From Pseudomonas sp. FP2196 (GTDB taxonomy: Bacteria; Pseudomonadota; Gammaproteobacteria; Pseudomonadales; Pseudomonadaceae): a stretch of 64,000 nt of DNA. The stretch is taken from positions 1,608,501 to 1,672,500 of the forward strand of contig NZ_CP117445.1 of the NCBI RefSeq assembly GCF_030687715.1, read 5' to 3'. Within the stretch, counting starts at the first letter, position 1. Each line of letters starts with the position of its first letter. The notes beneath the pieces were generated by a model. The model saw only the letters and a list, made by a program, of their open reading frames with translations, searched no databases and was not told the DNA's origin. Shown one piece after another: positions 1-9,476 of this stretch. A program made the position numbers and the translations under genes.

Positions 1-826
1 ACAGATGCGCCATCGACAACGGCTCATCGAGCAACAGCGCCCCCCACAACACACCGAACGCCGGGATCATGAAGGTCACGGTCATCGACTTCACCGGGCC
101 GATGGAGCTGAGCAGACGGAAGTAAATGATGTAGGCGAACGCCGTACAACCCAGGCCCAGCCCAAGCAGCGACAGCCAGACATTCCAGCCGCCCCAGCTG
201 GCCGGTGGCGAGGTGATCACGCTGTAACCGAACAGCGGCAACAGGAACACAGTCGCCCCGAGCATGCTGCCCAGTGCCGACAAGCGGCTGTCCAGCCCGC
301 CGGCCTGATCCAGCCAGCGTCGCGCGAGGAATCCTGCGAAGCCGTAACAGGTGGTCGCCAGCAGGCAGGCGAAGGCGCCCATCAGCAGTTCGAGATCGAA
401 GGCCACAGGACCTGCGCGCGTCAGCACGCCGACGCCGAACAACCCCAGAAACACGCCCGTCAGCTTGGCGACGGTGAGTTTTTCGCTGAAGAACAACCCG
501 CCAATCAGCACGCCCATCAATGGCGTGGTGGCGTTGAAAATCGCCGAGTAACCCGCCGGCAGCACTTGCGCCGCCACCGAATAGAACGTCGCCGGAATGC
601 CTGAGTTGATCACGCCCAGCAACATCACGGTTTTCAGCTTGCCCTTGAAATCCCAGCTGATCCGCATCAGCCCAAGGATCACCAGCAGACCGACGGCCGC
701 AATCGACACACGGAAGAACGCCGTCGGAATGGTGCCGATCACCGGCGCAATAATGCGCATGAACAGGAAGCTCGCGCCCCAGATGGCTGCCAGCGACAGC
801 ATGCGGAAAATATCGACGGGGCTCAC
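1..826 (-). CDS. EamA/DMT-family transporter, 3' end cut by window edge
   Basis: The minus strand reads as an inner-membrane drug/metabolite transporter with alternating hydrophobic segments. It starts VSPVDIFRMLSLAAIWGASF, with the typical EamA N-terminal WGASF motif, and a second half repeats the fold (GLGLGCTAFAYIIYF, then VKSMTVTFMIPAFGVLWGALLLDE). The start is a GTG at 826, preceded by AAGGAG seven bases upstream. No ATG sits earlier in frame, so a longer frame-shifted reading of this stretch should be ignored. The gene runs off the left end after about 275 codons, nearly its full expected length. It is divergent from aceK. The substrate cannot be told from sequence; amino acids or metabolites are usual for the family. 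Confidence 0.85.
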   Translation of the reverse strand, partial: MSPVDIFRMLSLAAIWGASFLFMRIIAPVIGTIPTAFFRVSIAAVGLLVILGLMRISWDFKGKLKTVMLLGVINSGIPATFYSVAAQVLPAGYSAIFNATTPLMGVLIGGLFFSEKLTVAKLTGVFLGLFGVGVLTRAGPVAFDLELLMGAFACLLATTCYGFAGFLARRWLDQAGGLDSRLSALGSMLGATVFLLPLFGYSVITSPPASWGGWNVWLSLLGLGLGCTAFAYIIYFRLLSSIGPVKSMTVTFMIPAFGVLWGALLLDEPLSMAHL

Positions 827-1053
827 GGTGGTGCTCCTTGCTTGATCGGGACGAGAGTGTTGCCGAGCGCCTTAACGATGGCAACCGCTAATCGGGCATT
901 TAATTTGGGTCTGACCGGTCCATTGTTTACGCCGGCAACCAATAATCCCAGCCGTGTGCAACCACGACGCGGTTTTGGCAGAAATTGCACTTCTCCTCAG
1001 GCCGGTTCCGTGGCTAAGCTCAAGCATTCCGAATGCACGCAGAGGTTTCATCT

Positions 1054-2775
1054 ATGCCGCAGCCATGGCCAGCCACCGACATCGCCCGCATGATCCTCGC
1101 TGGCTTCGACGACTATCGCGAGCATTTCCGCCGGATTACCGACGGCGCCCGGGAGCGATTCGAGCAGGCGCGCTGGCAGGAGATTCAGACGGCGTCGGCG
1201 GCGCGGATCAACCTCTATGAAGAAAAGGTCGGCGAAACCATCGCCCGGCTGCGTGAGTATTTCGACGACGAAACGCTGATGGACGTCAGTTGCTGGCCGT
1301 TGGTGAAAAGCGCCTACATCAGTGTTATCGACCTGCGCTTCGACGATGAGCTGTCCGAGACCTGGTACAACTCGATTTTCTGTGGGCTGTTCAGCCATGA
1401 CCTGATCAGCGACGGCTGCATGTTCATCCACACCACCCGGCCGAGCCTGCGCCGCGCCCGGGCCGCGCAAACCCGTACGTACAAGCCGCAAGGCCAATTG
1501 TCCGGGATGCTTGCAAGCATTTTCGCCGACTACCGCTTCAGCGAGGATTACGCCGATTTGCCGGGCGACTTGCTCAGGCTCGAAGCACAACTGCGCGAGA
1601 ACCTGCCGGACTGGGTGTGCAAGGATCCGGAACTGAGTGTCGAGCTGTTTTCTTCGGTGCTGTACCGCAACAAGGGCGCGTATCTGGTCGGGCGCATCTA
1701 CACCCGTGACGAACAGTGGCCGCTGGTGATTCCGCTGCTGCACCGCGAAGGTCGCGGGATTCAGATCGACGCGCTGATCACCGACGAAGCCGATGTGTCG
1801 ATCATCTTCTCCTTCACCCGCTCGTATTTCATGGTGGATGTGCCGGTGCCGGCGGAGTTCATCGGCTTCCTGCGGCGGATCCTTCCGGGCAAGCACATTG
1901 CCGAGCTGTACACCTCGATCGGCTTCTATAAACACGGCAAGTCCGAGTTCTACCGGGCGCTGATCAATCACCTGGCTAACACCGACGACCAGTTCATCAT
2001 GGCCCCCGGCGTGCGCGGCATGGTCATGAGCGTGTTCACCCTGCCGGGTTTCAACACCGTTTTCAAAATCATCAAGGACCGCTTCTCGCCGTCGAAAAAC
2101 GTCGACCGTGCCACGGTGATCGAGAAGTATCGCCTGGTGAAAAGTGTCGACCGGGTAGGGCGCATGGCCGATACCCAGGAGTTCGCTGACTTCCGCTTTC
2201 CGCTGAGCAAGTTCGACCCGGCGTGCCTTAAAGAATTGCTTGAAGTCGCGCCGTCCACGGTGGCGGTGGAAGGCGACACCGTGCTGATCCGCCACTGCTG
2301 GACCGAGCGACGGATGACCCCGCTGAACCTGTACCTGGAAAACGCCAACGATGCGCAGGTGCGCGAGGCGCTGGAGGATTACGGGCTGGCGATCAAGCAA
2401 CTGGCGGCAGCGAACATCTTTCCCGGCGACATGCTGCTGAAGAACTTCGGCGTCACCCGGCACGGGCGTGTGGTGTTTTATGACTATGACGAGATCTGCT
2501 TTCTGACCGAGGCCAACTTCCGCCACATCCCGCAGCCGCGTACGCCGGAGGATGAAATGGCGTCCGAGCCGTGGTATTCGATCGGGCCGCTGGATGTATT
2601 CCCCGAGGAGTTTCCGCCATTTCTGTTTGCCGATTCGGGGCAGCGCAAGTTGTTCGATCAGTTGCATGGCGAGTTGTACAACGCCGATTACTGGAAGAGC
2701 TTGCAGGAGGCGATTCGGGCGGGGAAAGTCATTGATGTCTTCCCTTATCGGCGCAAAGGCCTGGATAACGAATAA
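1054..2775 (+). CDS. aceK: Isocitrate dehydrogenase kinase/phosphatase AceK
   Basis: Cytoplasmic bifunctional enzyme that phosphorylates and dephosphorylates isocitrate dehydrogenase, switching carbon between the TCA cycle and the glyoxylate shunt. The 573-residue product is the usual AceK length. Recognisable segments are the ATP-binding region [18 protein letters not shown] with FKIIKDRF behind it, and the catalytic region [18 protein letters not shown]. The ATG at 1054 is preferred because AGAGG lies eight bases upstream; an in-frame ATG at 1033 lacks a good ribosome site. The gene stands alone and is followed directly by a REP doublet that may also stabilise the 3' end of its transcript. 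Confidence 0.95.
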   Translation: MPQPWPATDIARMILAGFDDYREHFRRITDGARERFEQARWQEIQTASAARINLYEEKVGETIARLREYFDDETLMDVSCWPLVKSAYISVIDLRFDDELSETWYNSIFCGLFSHDLISDGCMFIHTTRPSLRRARAAQTRTYKPQGQLSGMLASIFADYRFSEDYADLPGDLLRLEAQLRENLPDWVCKDPELSVELFSSVLYRNKGAYLVGRIYTRDEQWPLVIPLLHREGRGIQIDALITDEADVSIIFSFTRSYFMVDVPVPAEFIGFLRRILPGKHIAELYTSIGFYKHGKSEFYRALINHLANTDDQFIMAPGVRGMVMSVFTLPGFNTVFKIIKDRFSPSKNVDRATVIEKYRLVKSVDRVGRMADTQEFADFRFPLSKFDPACLKELLEVAPSTVAVEGDTVLIRHCWTERRMTPLNLYLENANDAQVREALEDYGLAIKQLAAANIFPGDMLLKNFGVTRHGRVVFYDYDEICFLTEANFRHIPQPRTPEDEMASEPWYSIGPLDVFPEEFPPFLFADSGQRKLFDQLHGELYNADYWKSLQEAIRAGKVIDVFPYRRKGLDNE

Positions 2776-2869
2776 CCCCCTGTAGGAGCTGCCGAAGGCT
2801 GCGATCTTTTGATTTTGCTTTTGAAAAACAAGATCAAAAGATCGCAGCCTTCGGCAGCTCCTGCAGGGG
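2776..2869. repeat. REP doublet (GTAGGAGCTGCCGAAGG type)
   Basis: Two ~38-base arms, nearly perfect reverse complements, at 2776-2813 and 2832-2869. Each carries GTAGGAGCTGCCGAAGGCTG. The element fills most of the aceK-hrpA gap. The same family recurs at seven other places in the window. Confidence 0.9.
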
Positions 2870-2941
2870 AGGCAGGTCAATTGAGGGTAAATCTGCGACA
2901 ATCGCCCCCCTGCGCCACTAGACGACCGAATTGCGTACCTG

Positions 2942-5900
2942 ATGACCGACGAATCGCCCTCCATCGACAAACTGCTGAAAAACCTCGACCACGCCATGCT
3001 CGCCGACCGTCACCGGCTGCGGCGGCAGTTGCTTGAGCTGCGCAAGAAACCCGACGAGGCCAAACTGGCCCAGTGGGTGGCGCGCATGCAGGCGTCCTGC
3101 GACCAAGTGCTGGCGCGCAAGGCCAGTCTGCCGGTGATTCGTTACGACGACAGCCTGCCGATTGCGGCCAAGCGTGACGAAATCAAAAAGGCCCTGGAAC
3201 AGCATCAGGTGCTGATCATTGCCGGCGAGACCGGCTCGGGTAAAACCACGCAGTTGCCGAAAATCTGTCTGGAAATCGGTCGCGGCCAGCACGGTTTGAT
3301 CGGCCACACCCAGCCACGGCGGATCGCGGCGCGCAGCGTAGCCAGCCGGGTTGCCGAAGAACTCGGCACGCCGCTGGGGTCCTTGGTCGGCTATCAGGTG
3401 CGTTTCGAAGACCAGAGTGATTCCAACACCCTGATCAAACTGATGACCGACGGCATCCTGCTGGCGGAAACCCAGAACGACCGCTATCTGGAACGCTACG
3501 ACACGATCATCGTCGACGAAGCCCACGAACGCAGCCTCAACATCGATTTCCTGCTCGGTTACCTGAAAACCCTGCTGCCGCGTCGCCCGGATCTGAAAGT
3601 CATCATCACTTCGGCGACCATCGATCTGGAGCGTTTCTCCAAGCACTTCGATGACGCGCCGATTGTCGAGGTCTCCGGCCGCACCTTCCCGGTGGACACC
3701 TGGTATCGCCCGCTGACCCTGGAACAGGACGAAGAAGGCAACCGCGTCGAAGACGACCTGACCGTGGATCAGGCGATTCTCGCCACCCTCGACGAAATCG
3801 CCGCATACGAGCGCAGCGAACGCCGCAGCCCCGGCGATGTGCTGGTGTTCCTGCCCGGCGAGCGCGAGATTCGCGACGCCGCGGATATGCTGCGCAAAGC
3901 CCAGATCAAACACACCGAGATTCTGCCGCTGTACGCGCGCCTGTCACCGGCCGAACAGCAGCGGATTTTCCAGTCGCACCCGGGGCGTCGCGTGGTGCTG
4001 GCGACCAACGTGGCCGAAACGTCGCTGACCGTGCCGGGCATCCGTTACGTGATCGACAGCGGCACCGCGCGCATCAGCCGTTACAGCTATCGCGCCAAGG
4101 TGCAGCGCTTGCCGATCGAAGCGATTTCCCAGGCCAGCGCCAACCAGCGCAAGGGTCGCTGCGGCCGGGTCGAGCCGGGTATCTGCATACGTTTGTACAG
4201 CGAAGAGGATTTTCTCGGCCGCCCGGAATTTACCGATCCGGAGATTCTGCGCACCAACCTCGCCGCCGTTATCTTGCAGATGCTCCATTTGCGCCTCGGC
4301 GAGATCACCGCGTTCCCGTTCATCGAGCCGCCGGACGGCAAGGCGATCAGCGACGGTTTCAACCTGCTGCAAGAGCTGTCGGCGGTAGACCGCAACAGCC
4401 AGTTGACCCCGTTGGGTCGCCAGTTGGCGCGCCTGCCGGTCGACCCGCGCATGGGCCGCATGCTGCTTGAAGCGGCGAAACTCGGCAGCTTGCAGGAAGT
4501 GCTGATCGTCGCCAGTGCCATGTCGATTCAGGACCCGCGCGAGCGTCCGCCGGAGCGCCAGCAAGCGGCGGATCAGGCCCACGCGCAATGGAAGGACGTC
4601 GATTCCGACTTCGCCGGGCTGGTCAATCTGTGGCGCGGTTTTGAAGAACAGCGCCAAGCGTTGACCGCCAGCCCGTTGCGCAACTGGTGCCGCAAGAATT
4701 TCCTCAATTACCTGCGTCTGCGCGAGTGGCGCGATTCCCATCGACAATTGAGCCTGATCTGCCGCGACATGCAGTTGAGCCTCAATAAAGAGCCGGCGGA
4801 TTACCCGAAACTGCACAAAGCCGTGCTGGTGGGTCTGCTCAGCCAGATCGGCCAGAAAACCGAGGACGGCGATTACCTCGGCGCCCGTCAGCGGCGCTTC
4901 TGGATTCACCCGTCATCGGGCATCGGCAAGAAGCGCCCGCAATGGCTGATGACCGCCGAACTGGTGGAAACCACCAAGCTTTACGCGCGCATGGTCGCCA
5001 AGATTGACGCCGACTGGATCGAGCCACTGGCCGGGCATCTGATCAAGAAAAACCACTTCGAACCGCACTGGGAGAAGAAGCGCGGGCAGGTCGTGGCGTT
5101 TGAGCAGATCACTCTGTTCGGCCTGATCGTGGTCGGTCGCCGGCCAGTGCATTACGGCCCAGTGGACCCGGTGGTCTCGCGCGAGTTGTTTATCCGCGAA
5201 GGTCTGGTGCGTGGCGAGATTCAGTCGCGGGCCAAATGCCTGAGCGCTAACAAACAGCTGCTGGAACAGCTCGACGAACTCGAAGCCAAGGCCCGACGTC
5301 GCGACATTCTGGCCGACGAAGAAACCCTGTACGCCTTCTACGATGCGCGGCTGCCGGCGGAGATTCATCAGACCGCGACCTTCGACAGCTGGTATCGCGT
5401 TAACAGCCAAAAAGATCCGCAGCTGTTGATCATGCGCGAAGAAGACGTGCTGGCCCGCGAAGCCAGTGAAGTCACCGCGCGGGACTATCCGGACACGCTG
5501 CACATCGGCGATCTGGAACTGGCCCTGACTTATCACTTCGAACCCAATCACCCACGCGACGGCGTAACCCTGCGCGTGCCGGCGCCGCTGTTGCCGATGC
5601 TGCCGCCGGAGCGTCTGGAATGGCTGGTGCCTGGGCTGATCGAGGCCAAGTGCATCGCCCTCGTGCGTAACCTTCCGAAAGCCCTGCGCAAGAACTTCGT
5701 GCCGGTGCCGGACTTCATCAAGGCTGCGTTGCAACGGATGACCTTCGCCGAGGGTTCGCTACCGCAGGCGCTGGGCCGTGAGCTGTTGCGCATGACTGGC
5801 GCACGGGTCAGCGATGAGGCGTGGGCAGAAGCCGCGCAGCAAGTCGAAGGGCACCTGCGCATGAACCTGGAAATCGTCGACGGCCAGGGCAAGTTCCTTG

Positions 5901-6853
5901 GCGAAGGGCGGGATCTGGCCGAGCTGACTGCACGCTTCGCTGAGGCGAGTCAGGCCGCGCTGGCGGTGCCGCAGAGCGCGAAAAGTCAGCAACCGGTGGA
6001 AGCCAATGTTTTCGCACCGGTAGCGGAAAAGACTCAGCAGAAAATCGCCGGGCTGTCGATGACGGTCTATCCGGCGCTGGTGGAAGAGGGCGGTACGGTC
6101 AAGGAAGGGCGGTTCTCGACCCCGGCCGAAGCCGAGTTCCAGCACCGTCGCGCCTTGCAGCGTCTGTTGATGCAGCAATTGGCCGAGCCGGCCAAATTCC
6201 TGCGTGGCAAGTTGCCGGGGCAGACCGAACTTGGCTTGCTCTATCGTGAATTGGGCCGTGTCGATGCGTTGGTCGAAGACATTCTGTTGGCCAGTCTCGA
6301 CAGCTGCATTCTCGACGGCGAAGACCCGCTGCCGCGTGACGGTGCCGGGTTGGCGGCACTGGCCGAGCGTAAACGCGGCCACTGGACCGAGCACGCCGAG
6401 CGCGTGGCGCGCTTGACGCTGGAGATCCTCAAGCTCTGGCACGGTCTGCAAAAACGCTTCAAGGGCAAGATCGACTTGGCGCAAGCCGTGGCGCTGAACG
6501 ACATCAAGCAGCAGATCAATAATCTGGTCTATCCGGGGTTTGTCCGGGAAACGCCGATGCAGTGGCTCAAAGAGCTGCCGCGTTATCTGAAAGCGGTCGA
6601 GCAGCGTTTCGAAAAACTCGGTGCGCAGGTGCAGAAGGATCGGGTCTGGAGCGGCGAACTCGCCGGCCTGTGGGCGCAATACCAGACCCGTGCGGCCAAA
6701 CACGCGCAGGAAGGCAAACGCGATCCGCAGCTTGAGCTGTACCGCTGGTGGCTGGAGGAATATCGGGTTTCGCTGTTCGCCCAGCAGTTGGGGACAAAAG
6801 TGCCGATCTCCGACAAACGCCTGAATAAACAGTGGAGCCAGGTCGAGGCCTAA
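2942..6853 (+). CDS. hrpA: ATP-dependent RNA helicase HrpA (DEAH box)
   Basis: A 1,303-residue DEAH-box helicase, matching the length of E. coli HrpA, which acts on RNA in the cytoplasm and is linked to rescue of stalled ribosomes and mRNA processing. Visible helicase motifs are Walker A GETGSGKT at residues 95-102, TQPRR, the DEAH box at 192-195, SAT, and the motif VI region QRKGRCGRV. Helicase-associated and OB-fold regions follow, and then the long C-terminal region typical of HrpA. The ATG at 2942 has only a weak ribosome site, but the N-terminus matches the family. No partner gene is next to it. Confidence 0.95.
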   Translation: MTDESPSIDKLLKNLDHAMLADRHRLRRQLLELRKKPDEAKLAQWVARMQASCDQVLARKASLPVIRYDDSLPIAAKRDEIKKALEQHQVLIIAGETGSGKTTQLPKICLEIGRGQHGLIGHTQPRRIAARSVASRVAEELGTPLGSLVGYQVRFEDQSDSNTLIKLMTDGILLAETQNDRYLERYDTIIVDEAHERSLNIDFLLGYLKTLLPRRPDLKVIITSATIDLERFSKHFDDAPIVEVSGRTFPVDTWYRPLTLEQDEEGNRVEDDLTVDQAILATLDEIAAYERSERRSPGDVLVFLPGEREIRDAADMLRKAQIKHTEILPLYARLSPAEQQRIFQSHPGRRVVLATNVAETSLTVPGIRYVIDSGTARISRYSYRAKVQRLPIEAISQASANQRKGRCGRVEPGICIRLYSEEDFLGRPEFTDPEILRTNLAAVILQMLHLRLGEITAFPFIEPPDGKAISDGFNLLQELSAVDRNSQLTPLGRQLARLPVDPRMGRMLLEAAKLGSLQEVLIVASAMSIQDPRERPPERQQAADQAHAQWKDVDSDFAGLVNLWRGFEEQRQALTASPLRNWCRKNFLNYLRLREWRDSHRQLSLICRDMQLSLNKEPADYPKLHKAVLVGLLSQIGQKTEDGDYLGARQRRFWIHPSSGIGKKRPQWLMTAELVETTKLYARMVAKIDADWIEPLAGHLIKKNHFEPHWEKKRGQVVAFEQITLFGLIVVGRRPVHYGPVDPVVSRELFIREGLVRGEIQSRAKCLSANKQLLEQLDELEAKARRRDILADEETLYAFYDARLPAEIHQTATFDSWYRVNSQKDPQLLIMREEDVLAREASEVTARDYPDTLHIGDLELALTYHFEPNHPRDGVTLRVPAPLLPMLPPERLEWLVPGLIEAKCIALVRNLPKALRKNFVPVPDFIKAALQRMTFAEGSLPQALGRELLRMTGARVSDEAWAEAAQQVEGHLRMNLEIVDGQGKFLGEGRDLAELTARFAEASQAALAVPQSAKSQQPVEANVFAPVAEKTQQKIAGLSMTVYPALVEEGGTVKEGRFSTPAEAEFQHRRALQRLLMQQLAEPAKFLRGKLPGQTELGLLYRELGRVDALVEDILLASLDSCILDGEDPLPRDGAGLAALAERKRGHWTEHAERVARLTLEILKLWHGLQKRFKGKIDLAQAVALNDIKQQINNLVYPGFVRETPMQWLKELPRYLKAVEQRFEKLGAQVQKDRVWSGELAGLWAQYQTRAAKHAQEGKRDPQLELYRWWLEEYRVSLFAQQLGTKVPISDKRLNKQWSQVEA

Positions 6854-6879
6854 AGCCTCCTAGGCACGGAGGTATACCT

Positions 6880-7012
6880 GTGGCGAGGGGATTTATCCCC
6901 GATGGGTGGCGAAGCCGCCCCGAAAATCGTGACCTCAGCTCACCCGTTTGACCGAGCGGGAGGGTTGGGCGACTGCTGCGCAGCCGATCGGGGGATAAAT
7001 CCCCTCGCCACA
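6880..7012. repeat. REP doublet (TGTGGCGAGGGGATTTATCC type)
   Basis: Left arm at about 6880-6903 and right arm at about 6986-7012 are reverse complements built on GGCGAGGGGATTTATCCCC. The intervening bases include GGGTGGCGAAGCCGCCC, itself a small hairpin. This is a different REP class from the GTAGGAGCTGCC family. It lies in the 392-base gap between hrpA and the KAS III gene. Confidence 0.85.
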
Positions 7013-7069
7013 TAAGCCAGCGCCCACATTGGGATCTGCTGTGTGCTTGAGAAAGGCGCCAAAACCCCA

Positions 7070-7099
7070 CGTTTATGGCAAACTTCGCGACCATAAACG
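7070..7099. promoter_or_regulatory. 9-bp inverted repeat upstream of the KAS III gene
   Basis: CGTTTATGG (7070-7078) and CCATAAACG (7091-7099) are perfect inverted arms separated by 12 bases. The motif TTCGCGACC occurs inside the spacer and again just downstream. The site lies about 150 bases before the start codon of the KAS III gene, so it could be an operator or a leader hairpin. No regulator is implied by the sequence. Confidence 0.4.
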
Positions 7100-7245
7100 C
7101 CAGTTTCGCGACCCAGAGCCTTCGGCGCGGTCGCGGATCGGAATAAAGCGATGCCAGGTTTGCGTCCCCCGGATGGGAATAGACCCTTTGTGTGTTGGTA
7201 CGACGGTTCCAGCACTTTCTGCCTGAACAGATTAGAGAAACGAGC

Positions 7246-8367
7246 ATGCATAACGTCGTCATCAGCGGCACCGGCCTGTACACCCCGGCCAACAGCATCT
7301 CCAACGAAGAGCTGGTGCAGTCTTTCAATACCTACGTCGCCCAGTTCAATGCCGACAACGCCGATGCCATCGCCAGCGGCGAAGTCCAGGCCCTCACCGA
7401 ATCCAGCGCCGCGTTCATCGAAAAAGCGTCGGGCATCAAAAGCCGCTTTGTCATGGACAAGGACGGCATCCTTGATCCGCAACGCATGGCCCCGCGCCTG
7501 CCGGAGCGCTCCAACGACGAGTGGTCGGTACTTTGCCAAATGGCCATCGGCGCTGCCGAGCAAGCCTTGCAGCGTGCCGGCAAGACCGCTGCTGACATCG
7601 ACGGCGTCATCGTCGCCTGTTCCAACCTGCAACGCGCCTACCCGGCCATCGCCATTGAAGTCCAGGAAGCGCTGGGCATTCAGGGTTTCGGTTTCGACAT
7701 GAACGTCGCGTGCTCCTCGGCGACCTTCGGCATCCAGGCCGCGGCCAACAGCGTGCAACTGGGCCAGGCCCGGGCGATCCTGATGGTCAACCCGGAAGTC
7801 TGCACCGGTCACCTGAACTTCCGCGACCGCGACAGTCACTTCATCTTCGGCGACGCCGCGACTGCGGTGATCATTGAGCGCGCTGACCTTGCAACATCCA
7901 AGCATCAGTTCGATGTGGTCAGCACCAAACTGCTGACCAAGTTTTCCAACAATATCCGCAACAACTTCGGCTTCCTCAACCGCGCGGCGGAAGAGGGCGT
8001 CGGCACCCGCGACAAGCTGTTCGTGCAGGAAGGCCGCAAGGTGTTTAAAGATGTTTGCCCGATGGTCGCAGAACTGATCGGCGAGCATCTGCAGGAAAAC
8101 CAGCTCAACGTCGGCGATGTGAAGCGATTCTGGCTGCATCAGGCCAACCTCAGCATGAATCACCTGATCGTGCGCAAACTGCTGGGCCGTGAGGCCACCG
8201 AAGAAGAAGCGCCGGTGATCCTCGACACCTACGCCAACACCAGCTCTGCCGGGTCCGTGATTGCTTTCCACAAGTATCAGGATGATCTGGCCAGCGGTTC
8301 GCTGGCGGTACTGAGTTCGTTCGGTGCGGGTTACTCGATCGGTAGCGTGATTCTGCGCAAGCGTTGA
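7246..8367 (+). CDS. Beta-ketoacyl-ACP synthase III (FabH-like)
   Basis: Thiolase-fold condensing enzyme of 373 residues that would join an acyl-CoA or acyl-ACP starter to malonyl-ACP. The catalytic triad is complete: Cys156 in NVACSSATFG, His298 in WLHQANLSMN and Asn331 in YANTSSAGS. It is about 50 residues longer than E. coli FabH and has an inserted segment after residue 25, like the second FabH-type enzymes of pseudomonads. It stands alone, away from the fab cluster, so it may be an auxiliary initiator rather than the housekeeping enzyme. ATG 7246 is chosen because homology begins there (MHNVVISGTGLYTPAN); upstream in-frame codons lack a ribosome site. Confidence 0.9.
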   Translation: MHNVVISGTGLYTPANSISNEELVQSFNTYVAQFNADNADAIASGEVQALTESSAAFIEKASGIKSRFVMDKDGILDPQRMAPRLPERSNDEWSVLCQMAIGAAEQALQRAGKTAADIDGVIVACSNLQRAYPAIAIEVQEALGIQGFGFDMNVACSSATFGIQAAANSVQLGQARAILMVNPEVCTGHLNFRDRDSHFIFGDAATAVIIERADLATSKHQFDVVSTKLLTKFSNNIRNNFGFLNRAAEEGVGTRDKLFVQEGRKVFKDVCPMVAELIGEHLQENQLNVGDVKRFWLHQANLSMNHLIVRKLLGREATEEEAPVILDTYANTSSAGSVIAFHKYQDDLASGSLAVLSSFGAGYSIGSVILRKR

Positions 8368-8446
8368 AAAACGGTTTAATTTCCGCTTAATCACGCTGAC
8401 CTTTCCTACATCCGAAACAGCTCGAACGCTGTAATTTTCGGAGATG

Positions 8447-8468
8447 ACGGCAGGCGAGATCCTGCCGT
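8447..8468 (+). terminator. Strong hairpin between the KAS III and sigma-factor genes
   Basis: ACGGCAGG and CCTGCCGT form a perfect 8-bp stem with a six-base loop, followed by a weak T-containing tail. A second, imperfect hairpin lies just before it (8412-8441). It may terminate the upstream transcript or act in the sigma-gene leader; the T-run is too poor to call it confidently. Confidence 0.35.
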
Positions 8469-8503
8469 TCTCATTTTCGAAGTTGGGACAAGGGGATCGA
8501 TGG

Positions 8504-9115
8504 ATGGCTGCTGACAACACCCAATTGCTGGCGCGCCTGCTGGCAGGCGAGCAACAGGCCTTCAAGGAACTGGTCACGACCTATCAAAGCGCAATGCGCG
8601 CCGTCGCGTATGCGATTGTCGGCCAGCGTCACGTCGAAGAAGTGGTGCAGGATGCATGGCTTTCCGTGGTGCGCCATATCGGCAGCTTCGAAGGCCGCTC
8701 CAGCCTCAAGACCTGGTTGCTGACCATTACCGCCAACTCGGCGAAAAGTCGTTACAAACTCAATCGCCGCGAAGTGCTGATGGATGATCTGCCATCGCCC
8801 CACGGCACACTCGATGACGACCGCTTCTCTCCCGGCGACGGCCACTGGCTGGTCGCACCGTTTGCCTGGCACCAGGACACTCCCGAAGCGTTGCTGACCG
8901 AAAGCGAACTGCGCGAATGCCTGGAGCACACGTTGTTGAGCCTGTCGGAACTGCAAAGCAGTGTGCTGTTGTTGCGCGAACGTCAGGGGCTGGAGCTGGA
9001 AGAGATCTGTAATCTTCTGGAGATATCGCTCTCCAATGTCCGCGTGCTGCTGCATCGGGCACGTTTAAAGGTCTTCGCGACCGTGGAGCATTTTGAGGAG
9101 ACAGGAGAATGTTGA
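8504..9115 (+). CDS. ECF-type RNA polymerase sigma factor
   Basis: 203-residue sigma-70-family factor of the extracytoplasmic-function type. The region 2 pattern is visible (QAFKELVTTYQSAMRAVAYAI, then VVQDAWLSVVRHIGSFEGRS and LKTWLLTITANSAKSR), and region 4 carries a helix-turn-helix (LELEEICNLLEISLSNVRVLLHRAR). ATG 8504 is chosen because AAGGGGA lies seven bases upstream; a longer in-frame reading from 8444 has no ribosome site. It overlaps the next gene, a zinc-finger anti-sigma factor, by seven bases. The pair is therefore probably translationally coupled and works as a sigma/anti-sigma switch. The inducing signal is not evident. Confidence 0.9.
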   Translation: MAADNTQLLARLLAGEQQAFKELVTTYQSAMRAVAYAIVGQRHVEEVVQDAWLSVVRHIGSFEGRSSLKTWLLTITANSAKSRYKLNRREVLMDDLPSPHGTLDDDRFSPGDGHWLVAPFAWHQDTPEALLTESELRECLEHTLLSLSELQSSVLLLRERQGLELEEICNLLEISLSNVRVLLHRARLKVFATVEHFEETGEC

Positions 9116-9345
9116 CCTGCAAGGAGCAAGTGGCACGATCCAGCGATTATCTCGATGGCCAACTCAGCTTTCGAGAAAAACTGATGGTGCGTCATCACCT
9201 GATGTTCTGCCGCAATTGCCGGCGTTTCATTCGCCAGATGCGCCTGATGCAAGCGACGCTGAAAGCGATGCCGGAAAAACCCGAAGAGGGTGTCGATGCG
9301 CTGGCCGAGCGTCTGGCCAAGCAGCGGCGGGACGACAGTCCCTGA
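9109..9345 (+). CDS. Zinc-finger (zf-HC2) anti-sigma factor
   Basis: 78-residue cytoplasmic protein with the H-x3-C-x2-C motif (HHLMFCRNC) and an upstream Cys in LTCKEQV, the zinc-binding anti-sigma signature. It would bind and silence the sigma factor encoded just before it. It lacks a transmembrane segment, which suggests a soluble sensor, as in thiol-redox-type anti-sigma factors. It starts inside the sigma gene, with AGGAGA just before its ATG. Confidence 0.85.
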   Translation: MLTCKEQVARSSDYLDGQLSFREKLMVRHHLMFCRNCRRFIRQMRLMQATLKAMPEKPEEGVDALAERLAKQRRDDSP

Positions 9346-9476
9346 GGGAAATGCAGGCTGGCACGGTTAAGGCACACGGATGATGGGGATCGCCATAACC
9401 GCACCAGACTGTTGAAACACCTCAAACATTGCGCCCGGATGAGAAGCGCAACGCCTGAGATCTGTTGCTCTGTGGC

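Noticed and set aside
24..884. A 286-codon minus-strand frame at the left end
   Set aside because: Its translation is Arg/His-rich nonsense; the overlapping frame on the same strand from GTG 826 gives a clear EamA transporter.
1048..2997. 649-codon minus-strand frame opposite aceK
   Set aside because: The plus strand encodes full-length AceK with all motifs; the opposite frame has no family features.
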